The position numbers and the translations under genes were made by a program. From Thiobacillus denitrificans (GTDB taxonomy: Bacteria; Pseudomonadota; Gammaproteobacteria; Burkholderiales; Thiobacillaceae), in NCBI GenBank assembly GCA_002424845.1, contig DILD01000026.1, positions 1-10,854 of the forward strand: a stretch of DNA of 10,854 nucleotides, given 5' to 3'. This document shows, in pieces, positions 1 through 7,091 of the stretch (position 1 is the stretch's first letter; every line of letters starts with the position of its first letter). Below the pieces are notes generated by a model. That model did not search any database, had not been told where the DNA came from, and worked only from the letters and a program-made list of their open reading frames with translations.

Positions 1-2436
1 ACCGGCGTGACGATTTCCGCCGACCACAAGGTCAAGGACACGCACAAGGTCGCGCCACCAGCGGCCGATAAGCCGGCGCACATCCCCATGCCCAAGGCTG
101 CGCCGGCGCAGATTTCTGCCGAAGGCACCCAGCCGCCAGTGGCGCGTCCGTCGGGTCGCCAGGCCAGTCCTTATGCGCGCAAGGTCGCGGCGCAGCTGGG
201 CGTGAACCTAACGGGGCTTGCCGGCACCGGCCCGTCCGGCGTGATCGTCGCCGCCGACGTGGCGCGTGCGCGTCCGTCGATGCAGGAAGTTGCGCACTCG
301 CTGCCGCAGGTCGACGTGCCGGGCCAGGGTCGCAAAATGACCTCGATGGAAAAGGCCGTCTCCCACGCGATGACCGCCTCGCTGACGCTGCCGACCTTCA
401 ACGTCACGATGAACATCAATACCGCCGCGCTGACCGCCGCCGCCAAGGCGAAAAAGGTGTCGGTGACGGTGGCGATCGCCAAGGCCTGCTCGGTCGCGAT
501 GGCAAAATTCCCGCGCATGAACTGGGCCTACCAGCCGGTCGACAAGCTGGTCGAACGCGCCAACCACGACTTCGGCGTGGCGGTGATGTCGAACGACGGC
601 GGTCTGGTGGTGCCGATCCTGCACGGCATCGAGAAGAAGCCGCTGGAGGCGCTGCAGAGCGACTGGACCGGGCTGGTCGAGCGCGCACGCGTGCGCAAAC
701 TCGCGCCCGCCGAGTATTCCAACCCCACCTTCACCATTTCCAACATGGGCATGCTGGGCGTGTCGCATTTCACCGCGATCCCCACTCCCGGCATCGCCGC
801 AATCCTGGCGATCGCCGCCAACGGTCCGCAGGGCACCCCGTTCACCATCACCGGCGACCACCGCGTGCTGAACGGCGCCGACGTGGCGCTTTACCTGGCC
901 ACGCTGAAGCAGACCATCGAAACGCCCGACGCCTGGATGGCGGGCGGCGCGGCGGCGGCTGAAGCCGTCACCGGCGCAGCCGCCACCACCAGTGCGCCAG
1001 TGTCGCCCATCCCCGAGGGCAATTGGGACTTCCCGGTCGTCGTCGTCGGCGGCGGCCCCGGCGGCGAGGACTGCGCACGCGATCTGGCCGACCACGGCGT
1101 CAAGGTCATGATGGTCAATAACGAGCCCTTCCCCGGCGGTGAATGCCTGTGGCGCGGCTGCATCCCGTCCAAGGCCTGGCGCGCCGCGGCCGACGTCATC
1201 CGCAACCGCACGCACGACGCCGAGATGGGTGTCGACGGTACCAACACACCCAAGCTCAACTGGGCGCAGGTGGAAAAGCACCGCCGCTGGGTGCAGACCA
1301 GCCGCGGCGAAATGGCGCTGAAGGCCGACAAGGGCATGAAGATCGACGTGCGCGAAGGCTACGGCGAATTCGTCGACGCCCACACGCTGAAAATCACCCC
1401 GGTCGAGGGCGAACCCTACACCGTCAGTTTCGGCGCGGCGGTGATTGCCACCGGCGCACCCGCCTTCGTGCCGCCGATCCCCGGCGCGCGCGAAAACCTG
1501 GCAAGCGGCGGCGTGGTCACCTCCGACACCATCTGGAACCTCGCCAAGCCGCCGAAGAAGCTCGGCATCGTCGGCGGCGGCGTGATCGGCGTCGAGATGG
1601 CGCAGATCTTCCGCGACTTCGGCACCGAGGTGCTGATGCTGGAGCGCCACGACCGCATCCTCGCCGAAATCGAGGAGGAAATCGGCAAGACGCTGATCGC
1701 CTCGCTGGAAAAGGAAATCACCGTCGTCACCAACGCCGACATCAAGGAAGCCAGCGGCAAGCCCGGCAAGATGAAGCTGCGCTACGCAAACAAAGAAGGC
1801 GTCGAATCGGTGTTCGATTGCGACGCCATCCTGATGGCCACCGGCAAGCGCCCCGACACCAGCAAGCTGAATCTGGACAAGGTCGGCGTCGAACTCGACG
1901 GCGCGGCGATCAAGGTCAACGCGCGCTGCCAGACCAGCGCAGCGAACATCTACGCGGTCGGCGACGTCATCGGCGGCTATATGCTCGCCCACACCGCCGC
2001 CACCCAGGGCCGTGTCGCTGCCAGCAATCTGCTTGGTCACGCCAGCGAATACGACCAGGACAAGGATTGCGGCGTCACCTTCTCGCGCCCGCAGGCCGGC
2101 TTCGTCGGCTTGAGCGTCGCGCAGGCCAAGGCCAAGGGCATCGACGCGGTGGAAGCCAAGATGCCGATGAGCATTGACGCCAAAGCGATGATCACCGGCG
2201 AGACCGAGGGCATGATCAAACTGGTGGCCGACAAGGCCAGCGGCCGCATCATCGGCGTGCACTACCTCGCCGACCACACCGATACCCTGATCGGCATCGG
2301 CGTGATGATGGTGGCGGGCGAGATGACGCTGACCCAGGTGGCCAAGGCAATCTTCCCGCACCCGACCCAGACTGAACTGTTCGGCGAACTGGCGCGGCGG
2401 CTGCTGAACCGGCTACGGCGGACGGCGAAGAAATAA
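1..2436 (+). CDS. lpdA: Fused E2 acyltransferase / dihydrolipoamide dehydrogenase (E3), 5' partial
   Basis: This is a two-enzyme fusion from a 2-oxoacid dehydrogenase complex, probably pyruvate dehydrogenase. Numbering runs from the GTG at base 7. The frame is open to the window edge, so that GTG is probably internal and a lipoyl domain probably lies upstream. Seen in order: an Ala/Pro linker, a peripheral subunit-binding domain (about 53-88), the E2 catalytic domain (about 108-312) with DHRVLNG at 284-290, a second Ala/Pro linker (about 315-337), then a full E3. The E3 shows FAD motif GGGPGG (348-353), redox-active CLWRGC (Cys380, Cys385), NAD motif GGGVIG (523-528), second FAD motif YAVGD (649-653) and the HPTQTE dyad (His785, Glu790). 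E2 transfers the acyl group to CoA and E3 reoxidises lipoamide with NAD+. The E2 reads like the plastid/cyanobacterial PDH branch (AEYSNPTFTISNMGM). Asn289 replaces the usual Asp of DHRxxDG. Enzyme assignment is firm; the substrate (pyruvate) is inferred. Confidence 0.93.
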   Translation, partial: TGVTISADHKVKDTHKVAPPAADKPAHIPMPKAAPAQISAEGTQPPVARPSGRQASPYARKVAAQLGVNLTGLAGTGPSGVIVAADVARARPSMQEVAHSLPQVDVPGQGRKMTSMEKAVSHAMTASLTLPTFNVTMNINTAALTAAAKAKKVSVTVAIAKACSVAMAKFPRMNWAYQPVDKLVERANHDFGVAVMSNDGGLVVPILHGIEKKPLEALQSDWTGLVERARVRKLAPAEYSNPTFTISNMGMLGVSHFTAIPTPGIAAILAIAANGPQGTPFTITGDHRVLNGADVALYLATLKQTIETPDAWMAGGAAAAEAVTGAAATTSAPVSPIPEGNWDFPVVVVGGGPGGEDCARDLADHGVKVMMVNNEPFPGGECLWRGCIPSKAWRAAADVIRNRTHDAEMGVDGTNTPKLNWAQVEKHRRWVQTSRGEMALKADKGMKIDVREGYGEFVDAHTLKITPVEGEPYTVSFGAAVIATGAPAFVPPIPGARENLASGGVVTSDTIWNLAKPPKKLGIVGGGVIGVEMAQIFRDFGTEVLMLERHDRILAEIEEEIGKTLIASLEKEITVVTNADIKEASGKPGKMKLRYANKEGVESVFDCDAILMATGKRPDTSKLNLDKVGVELDGAAIKVNARCQTSAANIYAVGDVIGGYMLAHTAATQGRVAASNLLGHASEYDQDKDCGVTFSRPQAGFVGLSVAQAKAKGIDAVEAKMPMSIDAKAMITGETEGMIKLVADKASGRIIGVHYLADHTDTLIGIGVMMVAGEMTLTQVAKAIFPHPTQTELFGELARRLLNRLRRTAKK

Positions 2437-2453
2437 TCCTTCGCATGCACCAC

Positions 2454-2495
2454 ACAACAAGGGCCGCATTCGCGGCCCTTGTTGTTTCTTGTTTC
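2454..2495 (+). terminator. Rho-independent terminator after the E2-E3 gene
   Basis: A perfect 14-bp inverted repeat lies 17 bases after the stop codon. The arms are ACAACAAGGGCCGC (2454-2467) and its complement (2472-2485), with a 4-base ATTC loop and a T-rich tail (TTCTTGTTTC) on the plus strand. The GC-rich core and U-rich tail are typical of intrinsic terminators, so this gene should end its transcription unit here. Confidence 0.9.
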
Positions 2496-2821
2496 TGTCA
2501 TGCGCTGCACAAGCACAGCGCGTCATCATTGAACAGTTCGAGCCAGAAAACAGGCCATACAGCACACGCTGCTCCACCCATGCCTGATTGAGAAAATGGA
2601 TCAACACCCCCTTGAACGGGACTCAAAAAACACCCGACCCTGCCTCCAGCCAATTCCCCTTTGCACAAGATGGCATAGCCGGCGATACTCTGCCCCAAGC
2701 GAAACACATCGCCTATACCTGCCTCGCCCTTAATCGAGGCAACGTCATATAAACAGGACATCTCAAAGAAGCCGAGGTTTCCGCCGACACGCTTCAACTT
2801 TAGGACATGAAAGGGCTTGAA
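2496..2821. other. Intergenic stretch with no recognisable gene
   Basis: About 325 bases lie between the terminator and the symporter start. A 99-codon open frame on the minus strand (2498-2797) resembles no family I know and would face into the terminator, so I do not call it a gene. A short inverted repeat, GCCTCG (2721-2726) and CGAGGC (2735-2740) with an 8-base spacer, could be an operator or could be chance. No riboswitch motif or tRNA was seen. The stretch probably holds the promoter and leader of the symporter gene. Confidence 0.5.
2661..2689 (+). promoter_or_regulatory. Candidate sigma70-type promoter for the symporter gene
   Basis: TTGCAC (2661-2666) and GATACT (2684-2689) are separated by 17 bases. 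The -35 matches the consensus at three of six positions and the -10 at four of six. It would give a leader of roughly 125 bases to the ATG at 2822. The match is weak and found by eye, so it is only a candidate. Confidence 0.25.
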
Positions 2822-2824
2822 ATG
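2810..2824 (+). promoter_or_regulatory. Ribosome binding site deciding the symporter start
   Basis: AAAGGG (2810-2815) followed by six bases and ATG (2822-2824) gives normal spacing. The upstream ATG at 2807 has TAGGA ending one base before it (C2806 between), too close for ribosome binding, so the downstream start is preferred. Confidence 0.5.
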
Positions 2825-4219
2825 ATCGATAACTTGGTAATCTTGGGCTACCTGATAATCATCCTGTATTTGGGCTACAGCAGCCGCAAGCTAAGCGGGT
2901 TCAAGGAATTTGCGATCTCACACGGGAATTATGGCTGGCTTGTGATTTTCTGTACGCTTTCAGCGTCTTTTATCGGGGGTGGCTTTTCCACCGGAAACGC
3001 AGCAAAAGTCTTCGCTTCCGGTTTGGCCTATCCGCTCGCACTGATGGGTTTCAGCCTGCAAATCATCCTGGTAGCGGTCTTCATTGCCCCACGCATCAAA
3101 TCATTTCCGGATGTGGTTTCTGTTGGGGGCATCATTGAACCCAGCTATGGTCGCAACGCCAAGGTGATCACCGGAATATTCTCAATGCTGATTTGCGCAG
3201 GCATCCTGGGTGCGCAGATCGGCGCATTGGGCGCGATATTCAACGTATTCCTGGGCGTGCCTCCGCTCGTGGGGATTTTGGTGGGCTGTGCGATCGTGTT
3301 CTTCTATTCGACCATCGGCGGCATGAGTGCCGTGGTCAAAACCGATGTGCTGCAATTTGCCCTGCTGATCGTCGGCATTCCATTGGTTTTGTTTCTGGGA
3401 ATACAGGCTTGTGGCGGCTGGTCGGAGTTCGTTGCCGGCATTCCCGATTCCCACCTTGATATCGTCAGCAGCAATCTGCCGCTTCTGTCCTTTGCCTCCC
3501 TTTTTCTGGTTTTTCTGCTGGGTGAAACGCTGGTACCGCCCTATGTACAGCGCCTACTGATCGGCAAAAGCGCAGCCGCCACGGCCAAAGGCAACCTCTG
3601 GAGTGGCGTGGTGTCTGTTCCCTTCTTCTTCATTGCCGGTGCGATCGGCCTCGTCGCCCTTCAACTTGATCCAGGGCTCCCTGCAAATCTGGCGCTGCCG
3701 TCTGTCGTCAAGGAAGTGGTGCCCATTGGACTCAGCGGCCTGGTCATTGCCGCTGTAATCTCGATCGTGATGTCATCGGCTGACTCATTCTTGAATGCGT
3801 CCTCGGTCGCCCTGGTGGAAGACGTCATCAAACCCCTGCGCAAAACCCGCTTGAGCGAGGGACAGATGCTGACGATTGCCCGCCTGGCCAATCTGATCAC
3901 GGGAACCGTCGCCCTGGTCTTCGCGCTGATGATCCCCAACGTGCTGGACATTCTGATTGCCGCATATGACTACTGGGCACCCACCATCCTGGTTCCACTG
4001 GTCGCTGTGCTGCTGGGGTGGCGGGTGGTTCCCGTTTCGTTTTACACCGCCGTGTCAGCCGGTGTTATTGGCACCCTGGCCTGGAGCCACATGCTTGGCA
4101 GTCCGGGGGGGGTTCAGGGCTTCGTGGTCGGCACGGCACTGAGCCTGACGGCCTTTCTGGCCACAAACGTCATGCTGGCCCCGACTTTGGCTGTTGCACG
4201 GGAGCAGGGTATCGAATAA
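2822..4219 (+). CDS. Sodium:solute symporter (SSS family), substrate unknown
   Basis: This is an inner-membrane secondary transporter of about 465 residues, a usual length for the SSS family (PutP, PanF and SGLT relatives), with roughly 12-13 hydrophobic segments. Family signs include a first helix near residues 3-18, a Gly/Ser-rich LSASFIGGGFSTG loop-helix, FYSTIGGMSAVVKTDVLQF in the middle, and MSSADSFLNASS, where Ser318/Ser319 align with the sodium-binding Ser/Thr pair of PutP helix 8. I chose the ATG at 2822 because AAAGGG (2810-2815) sits 6 bases before it. The alternative ATG at 2807 adds five residues, but its AGGA is only one base away. A run of eight G (4105-4112) lies within the gene near the 3' end. 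The gene looks lower in GC than the flanking genes and stands alone between terminators, so context gives no substrate clue. Confidence 0.85.
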   Translation: MIDNLVILGYLIIILYLGYSSRKLSGFKEFAISHGNYGWLVIFCTLSASFIGGGFSTGNAAKVFASGLAYPLALMGFSLQIILVAVFIAPRIKSFPDVVSVGGIIEPSYGRNAKVITGIFSMLICAGILGAQIGALGAIFNVFLGVPPLVGILVGCAIVFFYSTIGGMSAVVKTDVLQFALLIVGIPLVLFLGIQACGGWSEFVAGIPDSHLDIVSSNLPLLSFASLFLVFLLGETLVPPYVQRLLIGKSAAATAKGNLWSGVVSVPFFFIAGAIGLVALQLDPGLPANLALPSVVKEVVPIGLSGLVIAAVISIVMSSADSFLNASSVALVEDVIKPLRKTRLSEGQMLTIARLANLITGTVALVFALMIPNVLDILIAAYDYWAPTILVPLVAVLLGWRVVPVSFYTAVSAGVIGTLAWSHMLGSPGGVQGFVVGTALSLTAFLATNVMLAPTLAVAREQGIE

Positions 4220-4397
4220 CAAGCCAGCGTCGGACGCGGCCGCCAACAAGTGGATGAAATGGCCGGCCCACCCGAGCGTCTTAAAACGCTTTGGGGGGAA
4301 CGACGAGAGCATGAACCGGTAAAAGTGTTCTCTGCCGCCAGTCAAAATCCTTGTCGCCACGGCCAGATTCGACAAAACAAGACCTGCTGCTAACAAC

Positions 4398-4423
4398 AAA
4401 ACGGCCCCACCCGGGGCCGTTTT
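4398..4423. terminator. Bidirectional terminator between convergent genes
   Basis: A perfect 11-bp stem is formed by AAAACGGCCCC (4398-4408) and GGGGCCGTTTT (4413-4423), with an ACCC loop. On the plus strand it is followed by CAATTTG after four T's; on the minus strand the arm ends TTTTGTTGTT. The symmetrical A and T flanks allow it to stop transcripts of the symporter gene from the left and of the carboxypeptidase gene from the right. It lies about 180 bases beyond the symporter stop and 32 bases beyond the carboxypeptidase stop, so it probably belongs chiefly to the latter. Bases 4220-4397 hold no gene I can support. Confidence 0.85.
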
Positions 4424-4455
4424 CAATTTGCTCAGCCGGAATGCCACTCATGACT

Positions 4456-5613
4456 TCAACCAAACAGCCCCTTGAAGAACAAACGGATACTGTCCCATAC
4501 ACGACGAAAAAAACCGCCTTGTTCGATGCGTTCAAGGGAAACCAACGGTGACAGCATGACAACTTTACCGTTTGAGTCCACGACTTCGACATGCCCCAGC
4601 GGCGTACCTGCGGCAATCGGGGCAACGGGTGCTTCGTCCGCCAGGACTATGCGAGCCTGATATTCACTGCTTGTACGCTTGGGCAGGGCCATGGCGAAAT
4701 CGGCATTCACGCCGGCCTTGACCGTGGGTGCGGCACCTTTCCAGATGGCCGCGGCCTGAACGGCTTCACCTTTCTTGTAGAAAACACGTGTTTCGAAGAA
4801 ATTAAAGCCATAAGCGAGCAGTTTGGCGGTTTCGGTCGCGCGCGCCGCTTCACTGTCGGTGCCGAATACCGCTGCGATAAGGCGCTGGCTGTCACGCTTG
4901 CTCGATGCAACCAGGCAGTAACCGGCTTCTTCGGTATGGCCGGTTTTCAGTCCGTCGACGCTGGGGTCGCGCCACAAAAGCAAATTCCGGTTGGGCTGCT
5001 TGATGCCGCTCCAGACAAACTCCTTTTCGGCATACATCGAATAATGCTCGGGGTCTTCGAGCACGATAGCCCGTGCGAGTTTGGCCATATCAAGCGCACT
5101 GGAGTAATGGCCTTCAGCAGGCCAACCCGTAGCATTGAGGAAATGCGTGTCGACAAGCCCAAGGCGTTTTGCTTCCTGATTCATCAGCACGGCGAAGGTA
5201 TCCTCGCCGCCCGCCAGATGCTCGGCCAGCGCGATGCTGGCGTCATTGCCTGACTGCACAATGATGCCGCGCAACAGGTCGCTTACTGCGATCTGGTCGC
5301 CGACATGAACGAACATTTTCGAGCCGCCCATGCGCCAGGCTTTTTCGCTGATGGTGACGGCATCGCCCTCCTTGATCCGACCGCGCTGAAGTTCCAGCGC
5401 GGCAACATGAGCCGTCATCAACTTGGTCAGACTGGCAGGAGGCAGACGCATCGCACCTTGGTGATCGACCAGGACATTACCGCTGGCAGCATCCATCAGC
5501 ACCCAGGATTTGGCCGCCAGTTGCGGCGGCGGGGGAACGGCGCCCCAGGCGGCCGGTGCCAATATCACGCTAAGAATCAATACGAGTCGCTGCAGGAAGT
5601 ACGGGGAGATCAT
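4456..5613 (-). CDS. dacC: D-alanyl-D-alanine carboxypeptidase (PBP5/6 family)
   Basis: This is a 385-residue low-molecular-weight penicillin-binding protein, normal length for the PBP5/6 group. It removes the terminal D-Ala from peptidoglycan pentapeptides in the periplasm. A signal peptide covers about residues 1-24 (hydrophobic stretch then AAWG). The serine-peptidase triad of motifs is complete: SLTK (Ser61, Lys64), SGN (121-123) and KTG (223-225). A C-terminal beta domain follows, ending in an amphipathic segment (FRRVWDSIRLFFKGLFG) of the kind that anchors PBP5 to the outer face of the inner membrane. The start is forced: an in-frame TGA lies three codons upstream and the next Met is residue 40, yet no Shine-Dalgarno sequence precedes it. 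The gene converges on the symporter gene and diverges from the gltP-like gene. The symbol is by family; dacA, dacC and dacD paralogues cannot be separated here. Confidence 0.92.
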   Translation of the reverse strand: MISPYFLQRLVLILSVILAPAAWGAVPPPPQLAAKSWVLMDAASGNVLVDHQGAMRLPPASLTKLMTAHVAALELQRGRIKEGDAVTISEKAWRMGGSKMFVHVGDQIAVSDLLRGIIVQSGNDASIALAEHLAGGEDTFAVLMNQEAKRLGLVDTHFLNATGWPAEGHYSSALDMAKLARAIVLEDPEHYSMYAEKEFVWSGIKQPNRNLLLWRDPSVDGLKTGHTEEAGYCLVASSKRDSQRLIAAVFGTDSEAARATETAKLLAYGFNFFETRVFYKKGEAVQAAAIWKGAAPTVKAGVNADFAMALPKRTSSEYQARIVLADEAPVAPIAAGTPLGHVEVVDSNGKVVMLSPLVSLERIEQGGFFRRVWDSIRLFFKGLFG

Positions 5614-5774
5614 GGATTTTCAAAGGGTAAAGGAAACAAACAAAAAGGGACGCTAAACCAGACTGACACGCACATTTGCGTACAGATTCAGCATAACACC
5701 GCTACCCACCATCCGACAGCCTGCAGGGTTTGCCCTGTTAAACTCTTGGCATCCTGACGACCACCCTCCCCCCT
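5614..5774. promoter_or_regulatory. Divergent promoter region with small hairpin
   Basis: These 161 bases must hold the start signals for the leftward carboxypeptidase gene and the rightward symporter gene. On the minus strand TATGCT is a passable -10 for the carboxypeptidase, but no good -35 lies 17 bases away. A perfect short inverted repeat, CAGGG (5724-5728), TTTG, CCCTG (5733-5737), lies 37 bases before the symporter ATG and could be an operator. The stretch just before the symporter ATG is C-rich and carries no Shine-Dalgarno sequence. Confidence 0.35.
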
Positions 5775-7088
5775 ATGGCCGCGCCTGAAACCCACCGCCT
5801 GACCCGACAGATCGTAATCGCCATGGTTTCGGGGATTGTGCTTGGCGTTGCCATCAACCTGCTGGGCGCGGCGCCCTGGATGCAGAATCTGGTGGTGGAC
5901 GGGCTGCTGCATGTCGTCGGGTCGGTGTTCGTGGCTGCGCTGAAGATGATGGTGGTGCCCCTGGTGCTGGTGTCGCTGGTGGTGGGTGTCACCGCTCTGT
6001 CGGATCTGAAGGCACTGGGACGTATCGGTGCCAAGGCGCTGGGGCTGTATCTCACCACGACGGCGCTCGCAGTGACGATTGCGCTGACGCTGGCCGGCTT
6101 GGTCGGCCCCGGCCAGGGATTCGACGCCGGCGAGACGACCGCCAGCTTTACCGGCAAGGAAGCGCCGCCGCTGACCCAGATGCTGATCGACCTGGTACCG
6201 ACCAACCCGGTGGCGGCGATGGCCGAGGGCAACATGCTGCAGGTCATTGTGTTCGCGCTGCTGCTCGGCATCGCGGTGACGATGTCGGGTGCGCGCGGCA
6301 AGCATGTGTTGAACCTGTTCGGCGACCTCAACACCGTCATCATGCACATGGTCGAATGGATCATGCGGCTGGCGCCCTACGGCGTGTTCGCGCTGATCGC
6401 ACGCACCTTCGCCACCCAGGGGCTGGATCTGCTGCTGCCGCTGGCGGCCTATTTCCTGACGCTGACCGCCGCACTGGCGATCCAGATGTTCGGCACCTAC
6501 CCGCTGCTGCTGCGCACGCTCGCCGCGCTCAACCCGATTACTTTCCTGAAGAAGATGCGCGACCCGGCGGCCTTCGCGTTTTCCACCGCCAGTTCCGGCG
6601 CCACCATCCCGGTCACGCTGCACACGGTGGAATACAAGATGGGGGTAAAGAACAGCGTTGCCTCGTTCAGCGTGCCGCTGGGCGCCACCATCAACATGGA
6701 CGGCACCGCCATGATGCAGGGCGTGGCGACCGTATTCATCGCCAACGTCTACGGCATCGATCTGTCGCTCACCGACTATCTGCTGGTGGTACTCACCGCC
6801 ACCCTCGCTTCGGTCGGCACCGCAGCGATTCCCGCAGTGGGCCTGGTGACGCTGACCATGGTGCTGGGCCAGGTCGGGCTGCCGGTCGAGGGCATCGCGC
6901 TCATCATCGGCGTCGACCGCCTGCTCGACATGATGCGTACCACGGTCAACGTCACCGGTGACTGCGCGGTCAGCTGCATCATTGCCAAGAGCGAGAACGC
7001 ATTCGACCAGACCGTGTTCGACGACCCGGAAGCGGGCTCGATCGAGGACGCCACACGCCACGCCATTCCCGCCCAACCAGCCACCTGA
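5775..7088 (+). CDS. gltP: Dicarboxylate/amino acid:cation symporter, glutamate/aspartate type
   Basis: This 437-residue inner-membrane transporter belongs to the DAACS family (GltP, GltT, DctA, archaeal GltPh) and carries acidic substrates inward with protons or sodium. Family landmarks are complete: the serine-rich first hairpin STASSGAT (from Ser270), NMDGT in helix 7 (307-311), the second hairpin AAIPAVG, and helix 8 with Asp381, Asp385, Arg388, Thr389, Asn392 and Asp396. The spacing of these helix 8 residues equals that of GltPh Asp390, Asp394, Arg397, Thr398, Asn401 and Asp405, which bind the amino acid and sodium. RTTVNVTGD favours glutamate/aspartate over the C4-dicarboxylate DctA group, whose helix 8 differs. 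It starts at the first ATG without a visible Shine-Dalgarno sequence. pyrD follows 3 bases after the stop, so the two are probably cotranscribed. Exact substrate and coupling ion are inferred. Confidence 0.88.
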   Translation: MAAPETHRLTRQIVIAMVSGIVLGVAINLLGAAPWMQNLVVDGLLHVVGSVFVAALKMMVVPLVLVSLVVGVTALSDLKALGRIGAKALGLYLTTTALAVTIALTLAGLVGPGQGFDAGETTASFTGKEAPPLTQMLIDLVPTNPVAAMAEGNMLQVIVFALLLGIAVTMSGARGKHVLNLFGDLNTVIMHMVEWIMRLAPYGVFALIARTFATQGLDLLLPLAAYFLTLTAALAIQMFGTYPLLLRTLAALNPITFLKKMRDPAAFAFSTASSGATIPVTLHTVEYKMGVKNSVASFSVPLGATINMDGTAMMQGVATVFIANVYGIDLSLTDYLLVVLTATLASVGTAAIPAVGLVTLTMVLGQVGLPVEGIALIIGVDRLLDMMRTTVNVTGDCAVSCIIAKSENAFDQTVFDDPEAGSIEDATRHAIPAQPAT

Positions 7089-7091
7089 ACC

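Noticed and set aside
208..2361. 717-codon open frame on the minus strand opposite the E2-E3 gene
   Set aside because: It is rich in His, Asp, Arg and Gly with no domain, and it overlaps a gene with clear motifs throughout. This is the usual antisense shadow of high-GC codon use.
2498..2797. 99-codon minus-strand open frame in the intergenic region
   Set aside because: No family resemblance, and it would run into the terminator of the preceding gene. Length alone is not enough.
4149..4322. Open frame running past the symporter stop (ending LKRFGGNDESMNR)
   Set aside because: It has no start codon of its own and would require a frameshift. The annotated frame already ends in a plausible membrane helix and tail.
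4591..5253. 220-codon plus-strand open frame opposite the carboxypeptidase
   Set aside because: The minus strand has a signal peptide and the SxxK, SGN and KTG motifs; the plus-strand reading is a shadow.
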